A stretch of 64,000 nucleotides of DNA from Platycnemis pennipes (taxonomy: Eukaryota; Arthropoda; Insecta; Odonata; Platycnemididae). Location of the stretch: assembly GCA_933228895.1 (NCBI GenBank), contig OW121852.1, positions 61,112,872 through 61,176,871 on the forward strand, given 5' to 3'. This document shows positions 22,640 to 35,300 of the stretch, one piece after another. Each line of letters begins with the position of its first letter. The first letter of the stretch is position 1. The notes under the pieces were generated by a model. The model did not search any database. It saw nothing but the letters and a program-made list of their open reading frames with translations, and was not told the origin of the DNA. Position numbers and translations under genes: made by a program.

Positions 22640-24070
22640 TCATTCCTAAGAGCAAACCAGGAGAGATACCCTCTTTGGAATAATCAAAGATAGCTACGGC
22701 AGTGAAGAACTACCAGAGGACTTCCAGAAGAGTGAAATGATCACAATCCCGAAGAAGCCAAGGACAGAGAAATGCGAAGAACACAGAACATTGAGCCTGG
22801 TATCACACACATCGAAAATACATACTAGGATAATCAGCAGAAAATGGAAGGAAATATCGAAGGGAATCTTTTGGAAAATCAATTCGGATTCAGGAAAAAC
22901 CATGGAGCTAGGGAGGTAATACTCAGCTTAAGGATACTGGCCGAGAAAATGATAAATGTAAACAAGCCGTTGTATGCGGCAATCGTGGACTTGAAAAAGG
23001 CCTTTGACAGCGTCGAATGGAACAAGATGTTCAAGATACTGGAAGCAATTTGAATAGACTATACGGATAGAAGAATAATCTATAGCCACTACAAGAACTA
23101 GGTAGCCACAATGCGAATGAAAGACGGGAGGAAGATAGAAGCCAAAATAAATAAAGGAGTCAGACAAGGATGCAACCTCTCCCCAGCGTTATTCAATACA
23201 TACCTGGAAGAAGTAAGAATAAGAGACGCAGAGGATACTGGTATCAAGGGCATCAAGGTGAATGATGAAGAAATTAACATGCTCTAGTTTGCTGATGGCA
23301 TCGCAGTTGTAGTAGAAAGTCGAGAAAACTTGCAAGCATCCCTGACCACAATGGACCAAGTACTTCAAGAATATGATATAATAAATAATAATCAATAAAA
23401 AGAAAACTAAATCCTAGTGTGCGGAAGAGAGAATCTGAGGGCAGATATCAAAATTGGAGGAGTGAAATTGGAACAAGTGGTGAACTTCACCTACCTCGGC
23501 AGCACTATAACTTGGGATGGAAGAAGCTCGACGGACATCATGCGAAGAATAGCACAAGGTAAGGAGGCGTTTATGAAGAAGAGACAACTACTGTGATCAA
23601 AGAACCTACGGCTGCAAACAAGGAAGCACTTCATCAAAACTTTCGTATGGAGTGTGGCACTCTATGGATCAGAGACATGGAACATCGGGAAAGCAGACGA
23701 GCGAAGATTTTGAAGTCTACGAAACATGGAGCTGGAGGAGAATGCTAAAGATTAAATGGACAGATAAAGTGAGGAACAAAGAGGTGTACAGAAGATCAGA
23801 TGAAGAAACCACAATATGGAAAACCCTATGACAAAGAAGAACCAGATGGATTGGACATACATTGAGGCATAATGAATTAGTAAGAAATATAATAGAAGGG
23901 AAAATAGATTGGAAGGTCCCGTGAGGAAGACGAAGGGATAAGTATATAGGGCAAATAAAGAAGGACGTGAGAGAGAAAACACATCAGGGCATGAGGGAAT
24001 TAACAATGAATATGGCAGAATGGAGGGCTGCAGTAAACCAATGCTAGGATTGAAATACCGATGATGATGA
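22640..24070 (+). pseudogene. Non-LTR retrotransposon (family B), decayed reverse transcriptase
   Basis: Successive frames read MITIPKKPRTEKCEEHRTLS, ENQFGFRKNHGAREV, VDLKKAFDSVEWNKM, INKGVRQGCNLSPALFNTYL, then a stop and FADGIAVV where FADD is expected. Further on are NFTYLGSTITWDGR, SVALYGSETWNIGKADE and a degenerate HTLRHNELVRNIIEG tail, with GATGATGATGATC at 24060-24072. These are the reverse-transcriptase blocks in the right order without the endonuclease part. The missing second Asp, several stops and frameshifts show it is dead. It begins only about 300 bp after the SDR stop codon. Confidence 0.85.
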
Positions 24071-24782
24071 TCATGTATGGGTGATGAATGGCTCTCAAAC
24101 CTTTTGGTTCTTTCGGCAGAGAGAGAGACGACCTTTCAAGTATTTCTAATGAAGACATAATTGAAAATTTTTCTAGAACAACTTCATTAAGAAAAAAGTT
24201 ATTGTCAACGCCTTAAATCTGGACCTGGAATAATACATGAAAGTAATGTAATTTTCTTTGTGATGGAAATAATATACTGTGATATATCTTAGGATTTTTT
24301 ATACGTAATAAAGCCTTTTTTTTCCATTTGATTCGATTGCATATTTTCAACACCACATACAAATTTGAATACAGGTCATAATTAGAAATGTAGGCCTGTC
24401 CAATGTATAACTACTCGTTGTATTGCTTGCGTTAAGAAATTATTCCATCAATAGCAAATGAAAATGAATGATAATTTTTTACACTCGGGCGTTATTTTGT
24501 ACAGTTGATACCAGAACAGATTTTATACATGTGCTTTTCATATTAAGTGAGTTGTTTAATTTTGTCAAATGTTTGAAAAACAAACGTTATAAATTAAAAA
24601 TAACTATGCGATTCTTTATTACAACTACGAAAAAGCTAGTAATCGAGAAATGTGAGGTTGATTTGCTGAACATTTCCGATTCAAGGATGTTTGTTAGGTA
24701 CTTTAAAAGTTTGAGGGGGGCTGAGTCATCAAGGTGGGAGGAGGGTGAGCTATCAAGCTTGAGGGGGGTGGGCATCCCTGAG

Positions 24783-26730
24783 TTAGGTATGGCTTCAAGT
24801 CAGTATCGGAGCCATTAATATAATTTAAACCAATGTAAAAATATAATTACTGCCTGGACTCATAAACCTAGGCTTTTACAAAAATAATATTATTTATAAA
24901 CTTTCAGGTTAGCCAAAAAAAGGAGGTTAGAAGGCCGCATATCGAATGCCTGTCTATTGTTGGCAATGAGGTTCGGGTTTTTGGGAATGGTAGGATCCAC
25001 CTCACCGGCAAAAAAAATTTCTTTGGCCTTTAATGTCTGTTATGTTTGTCTAAATTCTCCACTTTCATGACAGTGGCGTCAATGAACTTCCTACGGATAC
25101 GTATTAATGCCTTTTATTCCAATTAGAGTAAATTCTTTTCTTATAACCTAGTACAGATTTAGAAGAATGGAAAAGATTATATTACTTTTTTCACCTTGCT
25201 ATACTTCTATTTTTGGTTAAATTTCTTATGAGTTTCTTATTAAACTCTTTTGTCACAAAATACAACAATTTTGAGAGTAGTCCACTTCGGAATACGGTAT
25301 AAATCTATAAAATATTCATTTTTTGAACCCCGCAGAAAATTTCATTTAAAACTTTTAGTTTTACCGAGTGCACACCTACTTGATCGGGGAGTAGCGCAAA
25401 AAGTTAGCCCGTAGGATTTTGCGAAATGAAATAGGCGATGTAGATTCAAGAATCAGCTGCGATATCTTTTGTAATACCTTTCAATATCTTCACGAAAAGC
25501 GCAATGCAGTTTACGACATCTCTTTTGGACGAACTTTTTAGCATCATTGCAATGGCATAAATGAACAACCCGGATACGTAATGAGACATTATGTTCAATT
25601 GGGATTTGAATTTTATTCCATGGTTTATGTTAAACTATCCCAATCGACGACGATTTCGAAAGCGTCCCATCTCTTCTCTTCATTTCCTAGGTTGGTTCAC
25701 ATGCACAAACCCGTATAGAAATTTTAAAAAAATCAAAAAATGAACACCGCTGAAGCATTCATTTAAATACTCCTAATTTCGACCAAATAAAAACCTTCTA
25801 AATACTTCAGTAGCGTTAGCAGTCAGCACGTATCTTTGTGCGGAAAAATATGGCTGACCTTACTTCACGAATAACCTACAAAGCCTTCAGTACCTTCCTA
25901 TATCCTCGCGAAAAGCACAATTCCGTTTACGACATCCCTCAATGGCTAACTGTTTAAGCATCAACGATGTTTTCATTTCGGAGATGACAATGTCAAAGGC
26001 CTTAGCAACGCTCGAAAAAGAACCGAAAAAAAACAGTAAATTTCAACGTAAATTACACATTGACCAGAAACCTCGAGGACAAAGTGTAAATTGGTTAATA
26101 GAATAATAAAGTTTAAACATCTATTAATATTTAGTTATTTTACTGGGCGAAAGTTATTTTACTCCTGCGCTACCATAAAGTGAAAAAGTCAATTTAAACC
26201 AACGTATATACATAATTGCCCCAGGAATCGAACCCGGGCCCTGAGCCTTTTTTTTATGTAGCCTATAGAACCTTATAGTGTGTACACTAGAATCCTACAA
26301 AATTTCGGCTCAATTGGTCCATTAGTTTTTGTGGAGATGCGTAACATAGAACTGGCAGACAGGCAGACACCACTTCATTTTTAGGTATATATTAGTATGA
26401 TAATACGACCCATAGTAAAATGAGGATTGTTGAAATTCTTAAAATTCTTGTTTATTTTAAATTGCTAATTTTTAATTAAATATTGACATTAAATACATAA
26501 TTTTGAAAGGAATTTAATTTATCATCATTATTCTTTCTGTTTATCATCCAGGACTTGACGATTTGTTGCCATGAAATGTTTTTTCCGTTCAAAACATCGT
26601 CTAAAGTATATTGTAATGGAAAATTACTCACCCAGTTAATATTTATCATATCTTCCCATTTTTTCTCCAGTCCTATCCCCGCATTGTTCAGCATAATGTC
26701 CAAGTAAGAAAACTTATCCAGGGTTTCCTT
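24783..26730. repeat. Right arm of the inverted duplication, with SDR exon 3 copy
   Basis: It is the inverse of 13893-16010. It contains the exon 3 copy, the donor GTGAGTAATTTTCC, the GTCTGTCTGCC... block and the GAACCCGGGCCCTGAGCC tRNA-like block (26232-26250). Differences are scattered substitutions and small indels, for example AAAACATTTCATGG for AAAACATTTAATGG. The match is too good for an ancient repeat, and it includes unique gene sequence. Confidence 0.8.
26632..26730 (-). pseudogene. Inverted copy of SDR exon 3
   Basis: The minus strand encodes KETLDKFSYLDIMLNNAGIG and on to ININW, followed by an intact GTGAGT donor. Over the 99 bp the translation is identical to exon 3. It lacks the first eight exon bases and the acceptor: at 26731 the match stops and copy A of the intron repeat (26735-27650) begins. 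In this orientation it cannot be spliced into the plus-strand gene. Confidence 0.85.
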
Positions 26731-26734
26731 CAAA

Positions 26735-27650
26735 ATCTCTTTTGGACGAACTTTTTAGCATCATTGCAATGGCATAAATGAACAACCCGGATACGTAATG
26801 AGACATTATGTTCAATTGGGATTTGAATTTTATTCCATGGTTTATGTTAAACTATCCCAATCGACGACGATTTCGAAAGCGTCCCATCTCTTCTCTTCAT
26901 TTCCTAGGTTGGTTCACATGCACAAACCCGTATAGAAATTTTAAAAAAATCAAAAAATGAACACCGCTGAAGCATTCATTTAAATACTCCTAATTTGGAC
27001 CAAATAAAAACCTTCTAAATACGTGAGTAGCGCTAGCAGTAGGCACGTATCTTTGTGCGGAAAAATATGGCTGACCTTACTTCACGAATAACCTACAAAG
27101 CCTTCAGTACCTTCCTATATCCTCGCGAAAAGCACAATTCCGTTTACGGCATCCCTCAATGGCTAACTGTTTAAGCATCAACGCTGTTTTCATTTCGGAA
27201 ACGACAATGGCAATGGCCTTAGCAACGCTCCGAAAATAACTGAAAAAAAACAGTAAATTTCAACGTAAATTACACATTGACCAGAAATCTCGAGGACAAA
27301 GAGTAAATCGGTTAAGAGAATAAGAAAGTTTAAACATTTTTCCATTAAATACAGAAAGAATGGAAGAAATCGATTAATATTTAGTTCTTTTACTGATCGA
27401 AAGAAAAGAACTCTTGCGCTACCATAAATTGAAAAAAGTCGATTTAAACCAATGTAAATACATATTGGCGCCAGGAATCAAACCCGGGCACTGAGCCGTT
27501 TTTTATATAGCCTATAGAGCCTTCTAGTGTATACGCTAGAATCCTACAAAATTTCAGCTCACTCGGTTCAGTAGTTTTTGAGGACATGCGTAACGAACAT
27601 AGAACTGGCAGACAGACAGACACCACCTCATTTTTATAGATTAGTACCTA
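26735..27650. repeat. Direct duplicate of 25519-26435
   Basis: CTCTTTTGGACGAACTTTTT and the next 900 bases repeat 25519-26435 at an offset of about 1216 bp. They run through TACTTCACGAATAACCTACA to GAACTGGCAGACAGACAGAC. This copy is more diverged at its right end than the segment beside it is from 13893-16010. The two copies bracket the exon 3 copy. Confidence 0.8.
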
Positions 27651-28378
27651 TACCTCTGGGCACTGCAGTGCTCTTGTTATGAGAACACAATGAGAATCGT
27701 TGAGAGCGAAAGAATTCAAAGCGTTGAGATGCGAATACGATTCTGAAAGTAGCATTTCGACATCCGTTCCTGTACATATTCCTGGAAATTCCTGTACATA
27801 TCCCATATTCCTACCGATTCCCGTCACGAGGGACCAACAGTGGTCTCTGGAGTAGTACTTAGTTTAAAGCAGTATATAGCCCGAATAAAACCTGTAAATT
27901 TCCAATTGATGTGACCCAAGGAAGTGCTTCGTTGTTTAAAAAAATTGCCACAAAACATGAGTGCTGAAGATGGGATGGAATCAGCTGGGAATATTATATC
28001 ATGCAAAGCTTTTTTCTTGGCTGGTCTCTAGTGATAATTGAAATAAATAGCATGACTTTTTTATAGCTTGATAATGAAATGATGCTGCTGATGATATCGA
28101 AATAATGTCGAACTTTCCAACAGCTTCATTTGCCTTGGTTCTGCCGACCTCTAAGATGCAACTCGCTATACTATTATTTCTAAAGAGCGGCCAACCACGG
28201 CGTGTAGAGAGCGAGTTGAAAAAAATCCAAAATAAGACAAATATTGCATTATAGGTGTTCAGGAAACCACTCGATTCGTAGGATTCTGGGTGAATGGCAT
28301 GTTCATAATTGAGAATACTCCACGTTGTCCAGGAACAAGTCGGAGCCTCATTTCATATTATTTTATCGTTGTTTACAA

Positions 28379-28505
28379 ATTGTCCTATTCAAGTGGAACA
28401 AGGAGAAGAGAGAAGAGCTAAAGCATCAGCTGGAGGTACAAAACGGAAAAGGGAGTTCACTCTCTCGCCGGCGATGTCACTGAGACGGAAGACATGGACA
28501 GAGTC
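28379..28505 (+). pseudogene. Decayed copy of SDR exon 2
   Basis: It reads IVLFKWNKEKREELKHQLEV in one frame, then, after a two-base deletion, VHSLAGDVTETEDMDR in another. This compares with VVLFDLNKEKGEELKQELES and GDVTKKEDLE in the active gene. The acceptor position reads TACAAATT, and the donor position GACAGAGTCGTG is weak. The downstream ACACGAACAAGTACGTACAA resembles intron 2 near 13690, so this was a genomic duplicate and not a processed copy. Confidence 0.8.
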
Positions 28506-28859
28506 GTGTCACGTAATTCTCAATCAAATTCTATGGTTCAAATTATAAAACAGCGAATTGTTCCAGTAAGATCAAGGTAACGCACTTGAAGTCATCCTGC
28601 CGAAACAAAGTGCACGTTACCTCGTAAGTCCCTCCACACGAACAAGTACGTACAATTGAGAATACGACAAAAGAAATAGCTCGTAAACGTTGACTCATTG
28701 TCTCACCAGTAATCACTATTTTGGAAACTTCATCGTTTGAATATCACAAAAAAAGAGCAGATACATTGAGATTTATTTCAAACTGAATGTACGTGACATA
28801 ACTAAAACAAAAAAAAGAAATTTCATTTTTATAGTACTGATCATGAACATACAAACATT

Positions 28860-29060
28860 CATGTTCATGATGTAGGTTTCCGCGAGGGGGGTTGAACCTC
28901 CTGGTTTCCAGTTTGCCGCCAAGTGGTTGCATCCTCTTTCTCAAGACTTTTCCGATCAATAGGACCTGAGGAAGCCTTGCAGGAGAGCCTGCGAAACGTT
29001 GTTCGATGTTGTTTATCAACGCGGCGGAAATCAGAAAGATTCAAGCCCACTTGCACTATT
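28860..29060 (-). repeat. Dispersed repeat fragment, class uncertain
   Basis: It contains CGTTTCGCAGGCTCTCCTGC with GAAGCCTTG-type sequence on the other strand, a GCGAAACGTTG motif often seen near Penelope-like or other retroelement tails in animal genomes. I have only this motif, so the class is a guess. It sits where exon 3 of the dead paralogue would be expected. Confidence 0.25.
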
Positions 29061-29146
29061 TCATTTTCAACCTGCTTGGCGATTTCCTATCGCTTTCTCC
29101 TCCATTTCAGTCGCAGTCTCACCCTCTATAGTTATCATTTCATTCC

Positions 29147-29319
29147 AAGGCGGCGGGGGGGACGAACGAAAGATTGAAAATCGTGAGCCAGGAAGGCGGA
29201 GGAAGAGAACGCATGATCGTCAACACGGCTACCTAGGCAGGCATGCAACCCTTTCCTCCCTCGCCCATGAACTCAATCATCAAGGCTACCGTTATTGCAT
29301 TCACCCACTTGGTGCGAGA
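29147..29319 (+). pseudogene. Decayed copy of SDR exon 4
   Basis: It reads GTNERLKIVSQEGGGRERMI, then VNTAT, a TAG stop and AG, against GTNEALKIMSKSAGGKG and VNTASIAG in exon 4. It ends KATVIAFTHLV against KAAVIGFTRSH. The stop falls at the residue after the catalytic Ser position (now Thr), and the YAGTK block is lost. It lies 640 bp after the exon 2 copy, in the same order and orientation as the active gene. A PTGLLRKLKAG stretch at about 29391 may be a trace of exon 5. Confidence 0.8.
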
Positions 29320-30459
29320 TCACACTTGGTGTGCACGTTCACCCACCTCACTTTCCGATTTGCCCTCAACCTCCACCAATATCCTCCCGACAGGGTTGCT
29401 GCGTAAACTGAAAGCCGGTACAAGAGAACGTTTCATTATCTCACCGATTTCACTTTTAAAATTATACCGAGTTAAACAAGTGATCCCGTTCCGTTAAGCC
29501 CACGTATTGGGAAAATAACTTTTACAAAATCGATATTGAGCACACAACTTATGACTTTACAAGGAAACTTCAGTGAGTCACTCCTATTCGCTGCGCTGTC
29601 TATTTAATTTCATCCCATTCATCAAATAAGCATAGTGTTGAATGGTGATAGCACTATAGCGTCGTGATTCTATCAGCAGACAAAAATAAAAGTTCAGCTA
29701 GAAATCTTTCAGGGCGAAATATAGTCTGCATTTCGTCAGGTAGAGTAGGTACGTAACTGGCCCATTCGCCTTTTCTCTTAAAATGGAGAGTAGATAAGTA
29801 GATATATCTGTCACGTTCACAAACTATAAAGACAGCAGACATAAACAATACGAAGCCGGGTACATTCTATCTTCCAGGAATTAAAAAAGAAAATGTTTGA
29901 TGCCTCATTTGAAAAAAAAAGTATAAAAAACATTTCGAATGAATTGCAGCATGTTTCGATAACTAAACAGGTCTGCACCATACGAGTCGAAAATAAAGTA
30001 AGACATGCTCCAACATTCCCAAGACAGTCTCCAACGAGATTTTAATTAATTTTTAGATATTTAACAGAAATGCAGTCTCCATAGTACGTATTATCCAAAA
30101 ATCTCTCTTTGGAGTCGCGTTGAAATTTCCAAATCTGACGCCGAGGAAAATGCAGACAACAATGATTATTCTTCACTCCAAGGCTATTTTAATTTGCCTT
30201 TGGCTTTACGAGAGAGACTCCTGATAATGATTTCTTTTTATGCTCCACCCGACCACTTTACACCTTTCCAAGTAACATTCTTATGATCAGTAAGCAACAA
30301 CTTAAAACGGAAAAGATGCATGGTATTTTCGCAATGACAGAGTTTTAGTCACAATAATAAGGCTTCAGAAATCCAATCACTACAATATGAGATATGTGGA
30401 CGTAAAATAAAAACGAAATCGCTAAAAGTGCTAGAGGTAAACCAAAATATTCTACTCAC

Positions 30460-30515
30460 CATGAGGTTTTTTCTTCTCCGTGAACCTTTCGAATTCGACG
30501 CCCGTGATACTTCTC
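30460..30515 (-). other. Candidate 56-bp internal exon, gene unknown
   Basis: On the minus strand TATTGTTTTAG precedes and CATG|GTGAGTAG follows a 56-base open segment. One of its frames reads RSITGVEFERFTEKKKPH, a plausible peptide. I do not recognise the protein and found no partner exon nearby. It might belong to a third gene whose other exons are short or outside the window, or be chance. Confidence 0.25.
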
Positions 30516-32299
30516 CTAAAACAATAGAGTATCGCATTTGGTAGTCACATGATCACCATGGCGATGAAATTCAATTTATCACCCAGGGTTACCCAGTGGG
30601 AGTAGAAACAATAGAAATGCCATCTGGGGTCGTGCGGCATTTCGGTGACTACTGCTGACCCATTAACTATGTTCTTTCTCAAACCCATTCCCAAAAAGCT
30701 AATTAAATTTAAGTTATTGTTAGGAATTTCAATTTTTTTTCATGCGTAAACCTTAACCCAAATGCAGATATATATCGGGGGTGATTTTTTAATCCCGCGC
30801 CACTTCATCTCCGGTTGCTAGATTCTTGTTTACTGTGTATGTTGAAGCTTTGTATCATTGTTTCTTCTTCTTCTAAGACAGTAAAAAAAGAGGACCTTCG
30901 TTCTTTCAAAAGAAGTTGTCCTCATTGTCCTGAAAATTTCCACGTAGTCCATCCACTAGACTGGGTTTGATACCCAGTTAATTTTTTATGGTGAAGCAGT
31001 CCTCTACTGTGCTGTCTGGAGATATCTTCAATTTCAGGAAGTATAAGCATTGATCCCGAACCCCTTTAACAGTAGGCTAACACCTACCTCAGGTTTCCCT
31101 TAGATCTCCCGGAATATTCATACCTCTAAATAATTGCCCACCCAAATGACAGCTGTCACTTCCCTCTGATTATTATTACTACTACCCAACAATAGTATCA
31201 TGCCCACAATTCATTGAGGCCTTCATATGCCAGAGAAGGCAAGAAATACATCCACACACAAAACATTCTTAGTTAATACAATGACTGTTCAATCTTCACC
31301 CGGGAGGCTTAACTATTGACATTTTCGAGCCCGTTTCCCAGACTTCAACATTTCTTTAAATCCTATAGAGACAACTGATATTCAATACATACCTACTGTG
31401 AGCTAAATGTCACCTAGCGAATTATATACATACGTAATGGTTTCCTGCTCTTTAGATGATAGCTTTTATGGTGATACAAACCTTCCACAAATTGCTTGAA
31501 TTAAGCAATTAAGTACAAGAAAAGCATTCTCTTAATGCCATCTACATCATCTAACCTGAGAAAAAAAGGCTGACAAAAATCTGAAATAATCAGAATTAAT
31601 TCAGAAATACGATACCCTAGAGAAATAAATATTCAACCTCTCATCAAGATATCCCTGGCTTTTACGAGGGAGTGTACCACCATTACATAAGCATGCCAGA
31701 AAATCAAATGAATGAAATCAACCAGACAATAACTAACCACCACTAAAGACAACGTGCAAGTCAAAGAAGAATCATAATAAAATTTCCCATTTCTTCCTTG
31801 CTCACCTATTTGAAACTTCAGAAACTGTAACCAACAAACCCTTTAGAAATTTGCAACCTTGAGCAGTTTTGTAAGAGGCAACTAACAGTCCTGTTCAAAG
31901 CAACTAAATCTATTTATCTCAGAAGCTACAGCAAGGAGTGCGAGTTGACCAGGCCACTTAAGGTTGAAGGAAAATTGGTCCAGAACGGAAAAAGGGTAAT
32001 GTCTCTCCTGTCAAGCTATCATATTATCGACTGGGAAAAATGAATGCTTTGACACAAGTTCAACTGTGTATCTTTCGCTTTCGTGTCAACACCATGAGTA
32101 TAAAATTGTACCTGTTGTTTAACCCTTAACCAACTAACTCACTGTGTGAAATCCGAAGGTTGATAGGAAAGCATACAGCAACTCTATACAGAGCCATGCG
32201 AAATCCATAGATTCACGGTAGGAATCCAGTTTCTTTCCTTGGGTTACCACTAATTTCCCACAACATTGACAAATAGAACATCATTAAATGATTTTTGGT

Positions 32300-32372
32300 G
32301 GGGAAGAGATGAGTCATCCAGATTTGAACCCAGGACCCTTCATTCCATAGCCTACTGCTCTATCCACATGAC
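32300..32372 (-). repeat. tRNA-like sequence, minus orientation
   Basis: On the minus strand GTCATGTGGATAGAGCAGTA (A-box-like) is followed by GTCCTGGGTTCAAATCTGG (B box) about 30 bp later. The D-stem and T-loop parts look like a tRNA, but no full cloverleaf closes. It is most likely a SINE head or a tRNA pseudogene. Confidence 0.5.
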
Positions 32373-35300
32373 CCCTACTATATCTGCATTGATTGAAATT
32401 TTTTCTTGCAACCTTAATCGAATCTCCTACACTTCAAGAGATTTCAGTCGTCTTAGAAAATGCATGGATGAAATGGAATGGTCCAATTTACACATGAACT
32501 CATCAGCCAACCATTCTGGTTGTCACTCAACACCATTGCCTTCAGTTTTTTTTCTGCAACCCCTAAATTAAAAAAATACATTAAGAATTTGACTTTGTAC
32601 ATAGGGGTGAACTATGTTTCAGGCACAAGTTCAAGGAATTACTTCACTCACTACCTCTGGCACACATTCCATGACTTATTGGGTTTAAGATCTATACGTT
32701 ATAATGCCTCCATGTCAATACAATATTGTCTACCTATCCTACATGAGACAGCACAATGGCAAGTCTTGTGTAGAATGCCTGACATGCATTCATTTGCTTC
32801 ACATCATGGGTATGATATCACCCAGCAGTCCCTAAAGAAACACTGTAGAAACCCACATTCCCTACATGTTCAGTGGTTCCCACTGAACACTTACCTGAAG
32901 TGATTGCCATCTCCTTTAGTACTCCTATTTTTGAGTAAACTAGCAATTTTAAGACCCGTGTCCCACATTGTCTCAACACTGTTTGCAAGTATCCTCCAAA
33001 GTGTATCACATGTGCTTCAATGGCTAAAATATTTTTATCGTCGTTGTTCACTTACATCCAAGGCTGTAGTTAAATAAATTCACATGACGCTTGCCAAAAT
33101 TATTGAATGTGGTTTGGTCCTATCACTAAACAAGCAATCAAAATCCTTTCTAGACATGCACATGACAGATTACATATTTTATCATGCATGCGAGATTATT
33201 CAAACAATGCCAACATGACAAAGAAGCAAAGATCCCTAATCCAGTTTAACCATTAAATTCTCGTTACTTAGAAACCGAGTAACTCGCACATAAGTATATT
33301 TAACAAATTTTAAGCATTTTTCCTTTGAGTTTTGAGATTTTTAATAACTAGGACAGGATTTGTCACATTTTATATTAATTCCACCTGCCACCCTATGTTG
33401 CCATTGAGCCCGAATTGATTAGATTGCTTACAACTTTTTTAAATTTTAATTATTAGTATTTAATTAATTCATATCTTTGTATGTTATTATGTTGTTTACA
33501 GTGCCCATGCTACAATAAATTACCATAAAATATTCCTAATGCAATGACCCAAAACAATAGTCCTAACTTTTAAGACTTCAACACATCCATATTCAACAAA
33601 TGTGTGCATTTCTTCCTCTAAATACCAATAAAAATCTTTCAAAAATAAGTAATTCAAATGCATAAATATTTAATTGAATTGATCAAGCCACATAATTCTG
33701 ACAATTATGGCTTTATACAATAGAATTATTAACAGAATCATGATATGTTCTTCCAGATAAAACAATATTGCTCAAAATTTATCAGGTATTCAAGGGAACT
33801 ATAACAACCCATCAGGTAAAATTAGTAACCTTAGTTGAATCCCACAACACACTGAGCTGATTGAATTCAATGATTAAGTAGATAAAGTATGCATAAATGT
33901 CTGAATTGACAACGTAACTTAGTATATTGAATTATAGCTCCTCCTATGACTCAGCACACTTGACAATATTTATCATGTCCAACTGTCTCATTCAGCTAAA
34001 AGTAGGTAATAAAAATTCCAATTTCTATGTACTTCAATTTTAATACACAATAAACCCACTCAAGCTTAACAGCATGAAGAAAATACCATTAAATAATTTG
34101 AATGTCAAAAGTCTATATGTACATGGCCACTTCCTCTTCTCCTGCAGGACAACACTAGGAAAAAATATCAATGGCAAATATTGCCCCATGTGATCCGCAT
34201 AAAACCCTCTGATTCAAACTAAGTATCCATTTTTAAAACAAAAATTAAATATTAAAGCTTCTTAGTTTTCACAAGAAATGCTGCCACTTGACCATTTTCG
34301 ACAATTACTGGACAAGTAGTTATGGTGACAATTCATACACCATAAGTGTAATCAGATCCATAGAAAAAAACTAAGAGGAAGTACTTTGATGAAAATGCTA
34401 TTTTTTAATTCTTCTAGGCAATCATATTGCCCAATTTTACTGTACAAAAATTGATCCACAATTACTTGCACTGCCATTACATTGAATTTCCTTCCTCATC
34501 CACCAATTCCACATTCAATAGTTGGGATAATGAATTTCCATCATTCCCCTCGCCAGATTTAAATAATAAAACTGAAATTCCTATGACAGGTACTTTTGTG
34601 CTGCAATAGAAGAAACTGCACACCAAAAATGCTTGCATTCAAAACATCTTTGGATAGACATGGAATGAGGGCACATTGCAGCCAAACACCCCATGCATCC
34701 TGATTATTTCTTTTTATTCATCTATATCCCACTTCAGATGCAAATAGGGCAGTGAGCTTGGGGAGTACTCTTAATACTTTTTCTAGAAATATTCTCTATG
34801 CTGAGAACAGATTTTCCAAGCCTCCAATTATCTTGCTACTTTTACATACAGGACCCAAACCATATCTCTGTAAAAGTGACATTCAGCTGAAACAATACAA
34901 AAATAGAAAATTAATCTGAAATGTCCACTCAATCATCTCCCAGTTTATTTAACCTAGGATACCTCTAATTTGATTCCTTCCTAAAACTGAACCTCCTGGA
35001 CTTGGGACTGAAAACTAAACATACCAATAGCTCCATCATATAATCATACAACTTCTTGCCCGTAGATATACTAACAGTCACTCGATATTAGTCTGGATAA
35101 TCATTAAGAACAGTGAAATCCAAAAGGAATTACAACCATTGTAAATGGCATAATGTCGACTCAAAGTCATTCCTAAAAGAAACCCCAGCAATGGCATTTT
35201 AACATGTGCGTAGTCCACTGCAAGAGAACATTACCCCCTAAATAAAAGGTGCACATGATAATTAGTTTCAGAATGAAATTAAAGTTCATATTCTTGCAGG

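Noticed and set aside
26476..26733. Minus-strand open frame with the SDR NNAG motif as a possible alternative exon or separate gene
   Set aside because: It is an inverted copy of exon 3 without acceptor or partner exons on that strand; the remainder of the frame is intron.
32478..32903. 141-codon open frame
   Set aside because: No family similarity, random-looking composition, no splice or promoter context.
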